Source: Oceanobacillus rekensis
GTDB taxonomy: Bacteria; Bacillota; Bacilli; Bacillales; Amphibacillaceae
Direction of reading: 5' to 3'
Length of the DNA stretch: 64,000 nucleotides
Assembly (NCBI RefSeq): GCF_002153375.1
Contig: NZ_MTBQ01000001.1
Coordinates: 434,001 to 498,000, forward strand
The translations under genes and the position numbers were made by a program. Below the pieces are notes generated by a model. The model had not been told where the DNA came from. It searched no databases and worked only from the letters and a program-made list of their open reading frames with translations. Below, one piece after another: positions 17,815-25,567 of the stretch (its first letter is position 1; every line of letters starts with the position of its first letter).

Positions 17815-18478
17815 TGTACAATCAATAACCAAGTCATATGGAAAAAAACAAATATTAGATGGTATTTCCTTCTCCATTCAAGAAGGTGAAATTGTTGGTC
17901 TCGTCGGTGAGAACGGTGCAGGCAAGTCTACTTTACTGCAAATTCTTGCAACACTTGCAAAACCAACGAAAGGTAAAATATTTCTAAATGACCAAGCCTA
18001 CGATGAACATAAAAAGAATATCCGCAAACAAATTGGATTTGTACCGCAGGATATTGCCATTTGGGAAGAGTTTACAGTGGAAGAGAATATGGCCTTTTTT
18101 GAAAAACTATCTTGGGTAAATAAAAGCAAACAGCAATTAAAACAACTTTGCATCGATATGTCACTCGATAAATGGAAAGAACCTGTGCACACATTGTCAG
18201 GTGGAATGAAACGTAAACTGAACTTGGCAATCAGCCTGATTCACGATCCTAAAATTATACTTCTTGATGAACCAACTGTCGGAATCGATCTAAAGTCAAA
18301 AAAGGAAATTGCCAATCACTTAAAGACGCTGGCAACGGAGCAAAATAAAATCATTATTTATATATCCCATGACATGGATGAAATAATCAGCCTCTGCAAT
18401 CGAATCCTATGTATTGGTGATGATCCTTTTTATCAAAACATACTGGAATCATCAGGTAAGCATATTGTCACATTTTAG
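17807..18478 (+). CDS. ABC transporter ATP-binding protein
   Basis: 223-residue ATPase with Walker A GENGAGKST (about 38-46), Q-loop FVPQD, signature LSGGMKRKL, Walker B IILLDEPTVGID and H-loop YISHDMDE. The length and motif spacing match the single-domain ATPases of ABC-2 exporters (CcmA/NatA type). The start overlaps the preceding permease by 8 bp, with AGGAGA just upstream, so the three transporter subunits are translationally coupled. All catalytic residues are present, so the exporter should be active. Confidence 0.92.
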   Translation: MLNVQSITKSYGKKQILDGISFSIQEGEIVGLVGENGAGKSTLLQILATLAKPTKGKIFLNDQAYDEHKKNIRKQIGFVPQDIAIWEEFTVEENMAFFEKLSWVNKSKQQLKQLCIDMSLDKWKEPVHTLSGGMKRKLNLAISLIHDPKIILLDEPTVGIDLKSKKEIANHLKTLATEQNKIIIYISHDMDEIISLCNRILCIGDDPFYQNILESSGKHIVTF

Positions 18479-18546
18479 AAATTTAGTATTGCTTAACCGC
18501 GAAATTAGTCGTAAAATTACTTGTATCATGGAAGGAGAATTGTCAG

Positions 18547-19188
18547 ATGGAAATACGCGATTTACAGCAAATGATACACTATCAAGCAATGTCTATCATG
18601 ACAGGTAACTCCGATACTAATGGCTTTTCAAGTGCAACACAAAAAATGGATTTGTCATTTCAGCAACTCTTACTAGAAAAAATAAATGAAGCACAAAGAC
18701 TATCAAATATAAATACAACAACAAAAGCGAATCTACCACCAGCCATCAATACTTATGGAAATATGCCCTCTTTCTCTACTATAGATACAATTTCCAACAA
18801 GAGTATTCCAAATACAAATTATAATTCGCTCATATCTGAAGCGGCACAAAAGCATGGTGTGGATGAGAATTTGATTCATGCAGTGATTAAACAGGAATCC
18901 AATTATAATCGGGCGGCAAGAAGTTCTGCTGGTGCACAGGGATTGATGCAATTAATGCCTGCAACGGCTGCAGGTTTAGGTGTGACCAATTCATATGATG
19001 CACGTCAAAATATCGATGGCGGCACGAAATATTTGAGTCAGATGCTAGATCGTTATAATGGAAATACAAAACTTGCTCTGGCAGCATACAATGCTGGACC
19101 TGGCAATGTGAATAAGTATCAAGGTATCCCTCCATTTGAAGAAACGAGAAATTACGTATCTAAAGTGATGAACAATTATCTTGCTTAA
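18547..19188 (+). CDS. Lytic transglycosylase (SLT domain), CwlQ/YjbJ-like
   Basis: 213 residues. Residues 1-90 are low-complexity and Asn/Thr-rich. Residues 93-213 are a soluble lytic transglycosylase domain with catalytic Glu117 in IKQESNYN, followed by [29 protein letters not shown] and [13 protein letters not shown]. It cleaves peptidoglycan glycan strands to anhydro-muramyl ends. No signal peptide is visible, as in Bacillus subtilis CwlQ, whose N-terminus (ME...LQ..Q) is similar. GGAAGGAG precedes the ATG. It lies 68 bp after the transporter ATPase and has its own terminator; it may be co-transcribed with the transporter, but a functional link is not evident. Confidence 0.9.
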   Translation: MEIRDLQQMIHYQAMSIMTGNSDTNGFSSATQKMDLSFQQLLLEKINEAQRLSNINTTTKANLPPAINTYGNMPSFSTIDTISNKSIPNTNYNSLISEAAQKHGVDENLIHAVIKQESNYNRAARSSAGAQGLMQLMPATAAGLGVTNSYDARQNIDGGTKYLSQMLDRYNGNTKLALAAYNAGPGNVNKYQGIPPFEETRNYVSKVMNNYLA

Positions 19189-19190
19189 CA

Positions 19191-19229
19191 AAAAGGAAAC
19201 TCTGCAAAATTAAGAGTTTCCTTTTTTAT
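19191..19229 (+). terminator. Terminator after the transglycosylase gene
   Basis: GGAAACTCT and AGAGTTTCC form a perfect 9-bp stem with a 9-base loop, followed by TTTTTTATT, three bases past the stop. Confidence 0.92.
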
Positions 19230-19239
19230 TTAGGCTCTT

Positions 19240-19605
19240 TTCGTAAACTTAACTGTTTTTAAACTTTGCAGTTTCTATAAACTACGAAGTAACTGCTGGT
19301 TGATTTTTATAAATTGTGCTTTTCCTACCGTCCGGGGTCGCTGCGGGCGGTTGCTTTCCGCGGTCACGGCCTCCGCTCACCCGGACTGGTAAAGCTAAAG
19401 ATAGTTTATATAACGCGAGTGTAGTAATTGTCAGCAATATTCTAACCAGCTCTGGGAAATACACGTAGATTTCTGCGGGAGCAAAGGCATCGGTGAGTCA
19501 ACGCAGCGCTTTAGCGCAAGTTGGCTCACCAGCCCCCGCGAACCGTAAGTGTATTTCCAAGAGCGGTCGCCGAAGTTACTTTCTTAGTTCGTATCTCAAC
19601 TGTTA
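19240..19605 (+). repeat. Dispersed structured intergenic element, copy A
   Basis: About 365 bp with a G+C-rich interior, unlike its surroundings. The outer parts ACGAAGTAACT and AGTTACTTTCTTAGT are inverted. Inner arms CTCTGGGAAATACAC / GTGTATTTCC and GGTGAGTCAAC / GTTGGCTCACC can fold. It shares layout and sequence blocks with copy B at 25010-25495 (TCTATAAA, CGAAGTAACT, GTGCTTTTCC, CCGTC-GGG, CCAGCTC-GGGAAATA). It lies between two terminators and has no coding potential. It is probably a MITE-like or Bacillus repeat-type element. Confidence 0.7.
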
Positions 19606-19628
19606 TACTTAAAAAGCAACCATATTAT

Positions 19629-19659
19629 GAAAAAAAAGACCAGCAATCGTTGCTGGTCT
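19629..19659 (-). terminator. Terminator of ysdC
   Basis: AGACCAGCAA and TTGCTGGTCT form a perfect 10-bp stem with a 3-base loop; on the minus strand it is followed by a run of eight T. It lies nine bases after the ysdC stop. Confidence 0.92.
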
Positions 19660-19667
19660 AATCATAC

Positions 19668-20753
19668 TTATGCTAATATGAGTTCCTTTACTGTGTCAGC
19701 ATCCATTTTCTTAATTACTTCCACGATGAGTTTCACTGCATTTTCGAAATCATCACGATGGAGAATTCCTGCATGTGAATGGATATAACGTGTGGCAATA
19801 GTAATCGATAATGATGGTACACCATTACCAGCCAAATGGATTGATCCTGAATCTGTTCCACCGCCTGCAATGGATGCAAACTGATATGGAATTTTATTTT
19901 CATCTGCTGTTTTCACAACAAAATCACGTAATCCTTTATGAGAAACCATTGATGCATCATACAAAATAATCTGTGGTCCTTTTCCAAGTTTACTATCTGC
20001 ATCTTGGTCAGAAATTCCAGGTGTGTCCCCCGCAATTCCTACATCAACCGCAAATCCGATGTCAGGCTGAATGGCATTTGCGGAAGTTTTTGCACCACGT
20101 AAGCCTACTTCTTCCTGAATCGTGCCAACACCATAAACAGTATTTGGATGATTTTCACCTTTTAATTGCTTAAGTACCTCAATAGCGATTGCAAGGCCAA
20201 TTCGATTATCCCATGCTTTTGCAAGTAATAACTTTTCATTTTTCAATGGCGTAAATTCAAAATATGGTACAACTGAATCACCTGGTTTTACACCGAACTC
20301 TTCTACCTCTTTTTTACTAGAAGCACCAATATCGATAAACATATCTTTTATTTCATAAGGCTTCTTGCGGGCTTCAGCTGAAAGGACATGTGGTGGTTTG
20401 GATCCAATTACACCAGTTACATCTCCCTTGCTCCCCATAATCGTTACACGCTGTGCCAGCATTACTTGGTTCCACCAGCCGCCAACAGTCTGGAAATAGA
20501 TAAAGCCTTTCTTATCAATACGGGTAACCATGAAGCCGATTTCATCCAGGTGACCGGCAACCATAATTTTTGGACCGCCTTTCTTCCCAGTCTTTTTAGC
20601 AATGGAACTACCAAGGTTATCCATTTTTATTTCATCGGCGTATGGTGTAATATATTTCTCAAAAACTTCTCTTACTTCTTTTTCATTTCCCGGTATACCT
20701 TTTGCATCTGTCAAATCTTTCAGCATTGTTAATGTTTCGTCTAACTTATGCAT
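19668..20753 (-). CDS. ysdC: M42 family metallo-aminopeptidase (YsdC)
   Basis: 361-residue M42 peptidase/cellulase-fold aminopeptidase, identical in length to Bacillus subtilis YsdC as I recall it. Family enzymes are large tetrahedral cytoplasmic complexes that remove N-terminal residues from peptides with two metal ions. Metal and catalytic motifs are present: [17 protein letters not shown], the Glu pair [18 protein letters not shown] and the C-terminal [10 protein letters not shown]. The ATG has GGGAGG 9 bases upstream. It is monocistronic, with its own terminator, upstream of a structured repeat and next to dut. Confidence 0.93.
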   Translation of the reverse strand: MHKLDETLTMLKDLTDAKGIPGNEKEVREVFEKYITPYADEIKMDNLGSSIAKKTGKKGGPKIMVAGHLDEIGFMVTRIDKKGFIYFQTVGGWWNQVMLAQRVTIMGSKGDVTGVIGSKPPHVLSAEARKKPYEIKDMFIDIGASSKKEVEEFGVKPGDSVVPYFEFTPLKNEKLLLAKAWDNRIGLAIAIEVLKQLKGENHPNTVYGVGTIQEEVGLRGAKTSANAIQPDIGFAVDVGIAGDTPGISDQDADSKLGKGPQIILYDASMVSHKGLRDFVVKTADENKIPYQFASIAGGGTDSGSIHLAGNGVPSLSITIATRYIHSHAGILHRDDFENAVKLIVEVIKKMDADTVKELILA

Positions 20754-20885
20754 ATGTAATAACCTCCCAATTTTGATACTCTATTAATAGTATAGTCCTT
20801 TTATGAGAAACAACAAAATCTTAAAGCACTATTCTGCCTTTTATAATTTATCCCGGTTTTCTTTATATATGCATCTGTAGAATGT

Positions 20886-21320
20886 TTACTCACCCGATGA
20901 ACCGAATCCACCTCTATCCCTAATGGCGCTTGATAGAACTTCCGTTTGTACAAGCTTAACTTGTAATACGGGAGCAATAACCATTTGAGCAATCCGCATC
21001 TGTTTTTCTATTTGAAAGTCTTCTATTCCATGGTTAATTAAAATTATCTTAATTTCACCTCTGTATCCTTCATCAATCGTTCCAGGGCTATTTAAAACTG
21101 TTATGGAGTGTTTTAAGGCTAAACCACTTCTAGGCCTGATCTGTGCCTCCGTCCCTTTTGGCAGTTCCATTTTTATTCCCGTTCTTATTAACGCAGACCC
21201 GCCAGCCTTTATTACTTTTTCCTCAACAGAAAATAGATCTAAACCTGCATCACCTTCATTTGCTCGATATGGTAATTTTGCATCTTCATCTATTAATTTA
21301 ATCTTTAATTCCCATTCCAT
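20886..21320 (-). CDS. dut: Deoxyuridine 5'-triphosphate nucleotidohydrolase
   Basis: 144-residue trimeric dUTPase that hydrolyses dUTP to dUMP and pyrophosphate, keeping uracil out of DNA and supplying thymidylate synthesis. All five motifs are present: I DAGLDL, II PRSGLALKH, III GTIDEGYRGEI, IV QMVIAPV and the C-terminal glycine-rich arm V RDRGGFGSSG. The start is placed at the ATG ending at 21320 (MEWELKIKL), with GAGGG 8 bases upstream; the ATG five codons earlier overlaps that ribosome site. It lies between ysdC and the divergent ysdB. With ung at 7.5 kb the window encodes both the prevention and the removal of uracil in DNA. Confidence 0.95.
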   Translation of the reverse strand: MEWELKIKLIDEDAKLPYRANEGDAGLDLFSVEEKVIKAGGSALIRTGIKMELPKGTEAQIRPRSGLALKHSITVLNSPGTIDEGYRGEIKIILINHGIEDFQIEKQMRIAQMVIAPVLQVKLVQTEVLSSAIRDRGGFGSSGE

Positions 21321-21415
21321 ATATAAATCCCTCATTTCTAAAAAGCGTATTTTTCATCTACCTTTAATTTATTTCTACTTTATAATTGTATCATGAAGTT
21401 ATTTTTTTAAAAAAG

Positions 21416-21442
21416 TGAAACCTATTTACTTTCTATTCCGTA
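21416..21442 (+). promoter_or_regulatory. Sigma-W (ECF) promoter of ysdB
   Basis: TGAAAC (21416-21421), 17 bases, CGTA (21439-21442), matching the sigma-W pattern TGAAAC-N16/17-CGTA. It lies about 70 bases upstream of ysdB, a gene reported to belong to the sigma-W envelope-stress regulon in Bacillus subtilis. Confidence 0.8.
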
Positions 21443-21460
21443 TGAATATGAAATAGGTTT
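21418..21460 (+). repeat. Inverted repeat overlapping the ysdB promoter
   Basis: AAACCTATTT (21418-21427) and AAATAGGTTT (21451-21460) are perfect 10-bp inverted arms. The first overlaps the -35 box and the second lies at the predicted transcription start, with the -10 CGTA between them. It could be an operator or a DNA cruciform; it cannot fold in the mRNA because only the second arm is transcribed. Confidence 0.5.
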
Positions 21461-21513
21461 AGAGAAATTGGGCGAATGTCAAGCTCACACTTATATAAAG
21501 GGAGACGAAGGAT

Positions 21514-21906
21514 ATGGTAGTTATTTTATTTCGTATACTTATACTAATTGCATTGGTTCTCCTCGTCTATACATGGATCCAGTATTTAAGAAATCCAGAG
21601 AGACGACTGCAAATTGCCAAAGAATCAAATGAATTTTTCATTATCAATGATACGAGTAATAGCAAAAAGAATTTACGATTTGTTTATAAAGGTTGCTTTT
21701 TTGAAGGCGAAAAGTACCTCGGGACAACAGAGGAGTCATTTGAAGTAGTAGATATCCATATCACAGTTCACTCCCCACTTGAACTGCGAGGAATTACTAG
21801 AGATGACCTCTATTTCCTGGAAAACGAAATACTTCTACAATATCCATACGCTAAGATCACCTGGAAACATCCTATAAACGAACTAATCCTAACAGACATG
21901 GAGTAA
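21514..21906 (+). CDS. ysdB: Sigma-W pathway protein YsdB
   Basis: 130-residue protein with one N-terminal TM helix (about 4-22, VILFRILILIALVLLVYTW) and a cytoplasmic domain. It matches the YsdB family in length and in the block YKGCFFEGEKYLGTTEESFEVVDI. Its molecular role is unknown. In Bacillus subtilis it is a member of the sigma-W regulon, and the TGAAAC-N17-CGTA promoter here supports the same control. The ATG follows GGGAGACGAAGG. It lies between dut and the ysdA region, transcribed against its neighbours. A 151-bp tandem repeat begins right at its stop codon. Confidence 0.9.
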   Translation: MVVILFRILILIALVLLVYTWIQYLRNPERRLQIAKESNEFFIINDTSNSKKNLRFVYKGCFFEGEKYLGTTEESFEVVDIHITVHSPLELRGITRDDLYFLENEILLQYPYAKITWKHPINELILTDME

Positions 21907-22265
21907 AACAAAAGCGAAAGCGGCCGTTTAGGAGCGTAAGAGGTGGAGGAAACCGTCGGAGATAAAGGAAACACTACGAACAAAATGAGTAGATGTTGAC
22001 TTATCGCACAGAGGATTTCCGAAGCTCTTCAGCTCCTGGCTGCTGGAGCTGGATGAAAACAAAAGCGAAAGCGGCCGTTTAGGAGCGTAAGAGATGGAGG
22101 AAACCGTCGGAGCTAAAGGAAACACTACGAACAAAGTGAGTAGATGTTGACTTATCGCACAGAGGATTTCCGAAGCTCTTCAGCTCCTGGCCGCTGGAGC
22201 TGGATGAAAACAAAAGCGAAAGCGGCCGTTTAGGAGCGTAAGAGGTGGAGGAAAATGCCGGAGAT
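21905..22265 (+). repeat. 151-bp tandem repeat (2.4 copies)
   Basis: Two full copies (21905-22055 and 22056-22206) and a third of about 59 bases (22207-22265). Each starts AAAACAAAAGCGAAAGCGGCC. The two full copies differ at only a few positions (for example AAAATGAG/AAAGTGAG and GGCTGC/GGCCGC). Each ends in a hairpin CAGCTCC ... GGAGCTG. The first copy starts at the ysdB TAA. No ORF spans it. Unit identity points to recent duplication or recombination. Confidence 0.9.
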
Positions 22266-22293
22266 AAACTTTATAATGAAATAATACACTCAT

Positions 22294-22893
22294 CTATACT
22301 TTTATAGATGAGTGTTTTTGAGCTTCCTGTATCGGAAAGAAATCCTGCCATTTAATAATAATTTCTTTTCTTCTTAAAATATAAATACATGGTAGTAACG
22401 CGCTTAAAAAGACGAAGATATATAAAGGAGTTAGATTGGAAATCCACCCTCCAATGGATGTATAAATAATTGCCAAAGGAATATTAGATAATAAGGATGA
22501 TTTCGTGTACTCTTTAAAACTTGAGGAACCCTCAATTAAACAAAGTGACAAAAGATGAAAATGTATAAATGGAATAAGTCTAAGCAATGTAACTTGTGAA
22601 GTTGTTAATTCCGCGTGTTTTCCCAACAATTTTTGTTTTACATGGATGAGACGTTGAAGTGATTTTGGCATCCAACCAATCATCGTATAAAATAATAAAC
22701 TTGACAAGGTGATACCGATAAACGAATAAAGCGTGCCTGCCACCGGCCCAAAAAGAATACCTCCTGAAATACAGATGAATACGACGGGCAAGAATAATAT
22801 TGGTCTCATCAGATGAAAAAAGATGAATAACAGTGGTGAAAATAACCCTCCCATCTCGATAAAAGTCAATAAGTAGTTTCCGAAAAACTCCAT
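22294..22893 (-). CDS. TVP38/TMEM64 (VTT/SNARE-associated) family membrane protein
   Basis: 199-residue integral membrane protein with about five hydrophobic segments and the VTT-domain pattern: FHLMRPILFLPVVFICISGGILFGPVAG, then LLFYTMIGW, then a positively charged stretch and LLRLIPFIHFHLLSLCL. Proteins of this DedA-related superfamily include lipid scramblase or flippase-type proteins; a specific role here is unknown. The ATG follows AAAGGGGGTGG. The R-x-x-P motif in LRLIPF is conserved in the family. It lies 83 bp downstream of ysdA on the same strand. I cannot say whether it is orthologous to Bacillus subtilis ytxB. Confidence 0.85.
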   Translation of the reverse strand: MEFFGNYLLTFIEMGGLFSPLLFIFFHLMRPILFLPVVFICISGGILFGPVAGTLYSFIGITLSSLLFYTMIGWMPKSLQRLIHVKQKLLGKHAELTTSQVTLLRLIPFIHFHLLSLCLIEGSSSFKEYTKSSLLSNIPLAIIYTSIGGWISNLTPLYIFVFLSALLPCIYILRRKEIIIKWQDFFPIQEAQKHSSIKV

Positions 22894-22976
22894 AATCCAC
22901 CCCCTTTCTTTTACATAAAGTAAAAGGAGATTCAGTGGCAGGACTATAATTCATATATATGACAGGAGACGAGCCT

Positions 22977-23255
22977 TTATGACATAAAGAATAATATATA
23001 AATACATGAGACAATGTTGACTACAATTAGAATTGGCATACCGATTACAAATGAACGATGTTTCGTCTTATGTCGAAACGTCTTCATGCCAAGATAATTT
23101 CCTATGGAACTGCCGAGGATTGCGAGCATCCAAAATGTCCGTTCAGGGATTCTGTATTTTTGTTTGATTGCTTTTTGCTTATCGATATACATTAAGATAA
23201 ACCCTGCTATATTAACACCAATTAAGTACATCATAATTGAATTTAAATTTTCCAT
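22977..23255 (-). CDS. ysdA: DUF1294 family membrane protein YsdA
   Basis: 92-residue protein with three hydrophobic segments (about 7-23, 40-58 and 70-89). Between the first two is the DUF1294 signature MYIDKQKAIKQKYRIPERTFW, then GSSIGNYLGMKTFRHKTKH. The function is not known. The ATG follows GGGAGAGAG. It is downstream of rplT on the same strand, as in Bacillus subtilis, but separated from it by the rplT terminator and a dispersed repeat that ends just upstream of the ysdA ribosome site, so its transcription signals may lie in the repeat. Confidence 0.88.
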   Translation of the reverse strand: MENLNSIMMYLIGVNIAGFILMYIDKQKAIKQKYRIPERTFWMLAILGSSIGNYLGMKTFRHKTKHRSFVIGMPILIVVNIVSCIYILFFMS

Positions 23256-23278
23256 GTTTTCTCTCTCCCTATATAAGT

Positions 23279-23419
23279 ATGTTCAAAAAGAAGGATAAAA
23301 AGGACTAAGTAGTTCGAGACGCGTAGTTTTGAAAAATTGCAATATCCTTACACGCAGGAACAGAGAAACAAGTCAACTAGAAACATCGATGTGTCATTTT
23401 TATCGTTTTTTGAACAACC
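23279..23419 (-). repeat. Small dispersed element with GTTCAAAAA ends, long copy
   Basis: The ends GTTCAAAAAGAAGGATAAAAA and CGTTTTTTGAAC are inverted. The reverse complement aligns with the copies at 39458 and 40681: GTTCAAAAA, then TAAAAATG-CACATCGA, and near the other end GTCCTTTTTATCC-CTTTTTGAA. It has no coding capacity. The terminal inverted repeats suggest a MITE. Confidence 0.75.
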
Positions 23420-23433
23420 ACTATGTATAAAAT

Positions 23434-23477
23434 AAAGAAAAAGACCCAATCCGCTACAGTGGGATTCGGTCCTTTTC
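23434..23477 (-). terminator. Terminator of infC-rpmI-rplT
   Basis: On the minus strand GACCGAATCC and GGATTGGGTC form a 10-bp stem (one mismatch) with a 9-base loop, followed by TTTTTCTTT, about 45 bases after rplT. Confidence 0.85.
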
Positions 23478-23521
23478 CATTATCCATCCAGCTTTAACTT
23501 ACTAAACTGGCATACCTGAAA

Positions 23522-23878
23522 TTATTTCAAAGATTCTTTAGCTTGACTAACTAATTGAGCAAATGCTTGTTCGTCATTAATTGCAAGTTCTGATAACATT
23601 TTACGGTTGATTTCGATACCTGCAAGTTTAAGTCCGTGCATTAATTTGCTGTAAGTAATATCATTCAAACGTGCAGCAGCATTGATACGTGCGATCCATA
23701 ATTTACGGAAATCACGTTTTTTCTGTCTGCGGTCACGATATGCATACTGACCTGATTTCATTACTTGTTGTTTTGCTACTTTAAATAACGTACTTTTTGA
23801 ACCATAATAACCTTTTGCTAATTTAAGGACGCGTTTACGTCTGTTTCGTGTTACTGTTCCACCTTTTACACGTGGCAT
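23522..23878 (-). CDS. rplT: 50S ribosomal protein L20
   Basis: 118-residue L20, full length. It begins [24 protein letters not shown], followed by the basic helix [15 protein letters not shown] and the C-terminal domain [24 protein letters not shown]. It is an early-assembly 23S rRNA-binding protein. In Bacillus subtilis it represses its own operon by binding the infC leader, and the leader here (24745-24894) has the matching features. It is the last gene of infC-rpmI-rplT, with GGAGG before the ATG and a terminator downstream. Confidence 0.99.
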   Translation of the reverse strand: MPRVKGGTVTRNRRKRVLKLAKGYYGSKSTLFKVAKQQVMKSGQYAYRDRRQKKRDFRKLWIARINAAARLNDITYSKLMHGLKLAGIEINRKMLSELAINDEQAFAQLVSQAKESLK

Positions 23879-23942
23879 AATAATTCCCTCCTAGTACAAT
23901 TCCATACAATTGTATATCCCGAATTTATCGTTAAATTTTTGT

Positions 23943-24173
<231 letters not shown>

Positions 24174-24692
24174 TTATTGCTTTTCATTAACTGGAGCGAC
24201 CATCATAAACATGTTACGGCCCTCCATTTTTGGTTTTGTTTCAATTGTTGCGATATCTTTTACTTCTTCAGCAAAGCGATCTAACACTTCACGTCCAAGT
24301 TCTTTATGCGTGATTGCACGTCCACGGAAACGAACCGCTGCTTTCACTTTATCGCCTTTTTCGAGGAATTTACGAGCATTTTTCAATTTCGTTTCGAAAT
24401 CATGATCGCCAATACCAGGTGTGAAACGAACTTCTTTGATATTAATAATCTTTTGTTTTTTACGAGCATCTTTTTCTTTCTTTTGCTGTTCAAATCGGAA
24501 TTTACCGAAGTCCATGATGCGACACACTGGTGGTTTTGCGTTGGGAGCAACCATCACTAAATCCTCATTACGTTTTGTAGCAATTTCCAATGCTTCCTGA
24601 CGTGTTTTTACACCAAGCTGATCACCATTTGAATCGATAAGTCGTACTTCTCTCGCACGAATTTTCTCATTGACATTCATATCCTTGCTAAT
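24174..24692 (-). CDS. infC: Translation initiation factor IF-3 (AUU start codon)
   Basis: 172-residue IF-3: N-terminal domain ([23 protein letters not shown]...[24 protein letters not shown]), Lys-rich linker, and C-terminal domain ([24 protein letters not shown]). It binds 30S and proofreads initiator tRNA and start codons. The start is placed at ATT (24690-24692), because GGAGGTGG lies 7-9 bases upstream of it and 21 bases from the nearest in-frame ATG. An AUU start is the known self-limiting feature of infC in Escherichia coli and Bacillus. A frame extending to 24788 covers leader RNA and is not coding. Confidence 0.95.
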   Translation of the reverse strand: MSKDMNVNEKIRAREVRLIDSNGDQLGVKTRQEALEIATKRNEDLVMVAPNAKPPVCRIMDFGKFRFEQQKKEKDARKKQKIINIKEVRFTPGIGDHDFETKLKNARKFLEKGDKVKAAVRFRGRAITHKELGREVLDRFAEEVKDIATIETKPKMEGRNMFMMVAPVNEKQ

Positions 24693-24744
24693 AGCCAGCC
24701 ACCTCCAAATATTTTTTGTTACTGATCTATCATTTGACAAGCAA

Positions 24745-24894
24745 TTTTTGTGAATTAAAAAAGTGTCGGCACAATATTGCACCCACACATCTCCAATAAT
24801 AATTAAAAAAGTTGGAACCAGTTAACTACCCTAAGGCGTCAATCAGGTGAGAAGCGGGTGCTTCTACTTGTCTTTAGATCATTTAATTTTTTAC
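24745..24894 (-). promoter_or_regulatory. L20 leader (autoregulatory attenuator) of infC-rpmI-rplT
   Basis: The minus strand has the L20-leader-like blocks GACAAGTAGAAGCACCC, GCTTCTCACCTGATTG and TAGTTAACTGGTTCC. A terminator follows: GTGTGGGTGCA and TGTGCCGACAC (11 bp, one mismatch), then TTTTTTAATT (about 24752-24787). By analogy with Bacillus subtilis, excess L20 binds the leader and promotes termination before infC. Confidence 0.85.
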
Positions 24895-24900
24895 TTTTTA

Positions 24901-24929
24901 AGTATATCATTTAGATCCAAACTTGTCAA
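24901..24929 (-). promoter_or_regulatory. Sigma-A promoter of infC-rpmI-rplT
   Basis: A consensus TTGACA (24924-24929), exactly 17 bases, and TATACT (24901-24906) on the minus strand. The transcription start would be near 24894, at the head of the L20 leader. It is the strongest promoter match in the window, as expected for ribosomal genes. Confidence 0.92.
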
Positions 24930-25009
24930 TTCACTTTTTTTCTTAATGAAGATACTTGATTAATAGTACCATAATAATTAAAAAATGAAAAGCCAACAAT
25001 AATAGAAAC

Positions 25010-25495
25010 TCTTCTCGTAAACTTTGGGTCTGTGGTTACACGCCTTTAAAAAAGGTTGCTTCTTCCACCTTCGCAATTTCTATAAAGTGCGAAGTAACTA
25101 CTGCTATAAGTAAGTGCTTTTCCCGCCGTCTGGGATTGCTCCGGGTGGATACGCACCTTAGGGCACTCAGCCCCGAAGAGAAAACCACTCTTCTGGTCTT
25201 CGGACACGTGCATTTCCCGCAGAAGTCACCGTCTACAGCGATGCCGGACTGGTGAAGTGTACGCATGCTATTTCATTTATTAGCAAGTAGTACAAGTACT
25301 TGTCAGTTACCATCAAACCAGCTCAGGGAAATATACGACGACTCCTGCGAGAAAAGAGGCATAGGTGAGACCCTGAAATGCGTCAGCATGAAGGGGCTCA
25401 CCTATGCCTTAGAATTCGCGAAGCATATTTCCCTGAGCGTCGCCGAGATTTCTTATTTACTTCGCAATTTATCCCGACTACGAGGCAGATAAACT
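25010..25495 (+). repeat. Dispersed structured intergenic element, copy B
   Basis: About 485 bp, richer in G+C than its surroundings. Arms GCTCAGGGAAATAT / ATATTTCCCTGAGC (14 bp) enclose AGGCATAGGTGAG / CTCACCTATGCCT (13 bp). The left part, TCTATAAAGTGCGAAGTAACT and GTGCTTTTCCCGCCGTC, matches copy A at 19240 in the same orientation. It fills the space between the infC promoter and the thrS terminator. The short frames inside are not conserved between copies and are not genes. Confidence 0.75.
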
Positions 25496-25513
25496 ACAAC
25501 TATGCGAATTCAG

Positions 25514-25562
25514 TCAAAAAAACAGCAGCGTTCGAATGTTAATTCTCTTTCGAACGCTGCTG
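25514..25562 (-). terminator. Terminator of thrS
   Basis: CAGCAGCGTTCGAA and TTCGAACGCTGCTG form a perfect 14-bp stem with a 12-base loop; on the minus strand seven T follow. It begins five bases after the thrS stop. Confidence 0.95.
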
Positions 25563-25567
25563 CAGTA

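Noticed and set aside
21905-22265. Possible CRISPR array
   Set aside because: The 151-bp units are contiguous and nearly identical, with no unique spacers and no cas genes nearby.
24693-24788. N-terminal extension of infC by 32 codons
   Set aside because: It runs through the leader terminator and past the strong ribosome site that serves the AUU start.
25036-25492. Short frames on both strands (76 and 75 codons)
   Set aside because: They lie inside the dispersed structured element; frames are not shared with the copy at 19240 and lack ribosome sites.
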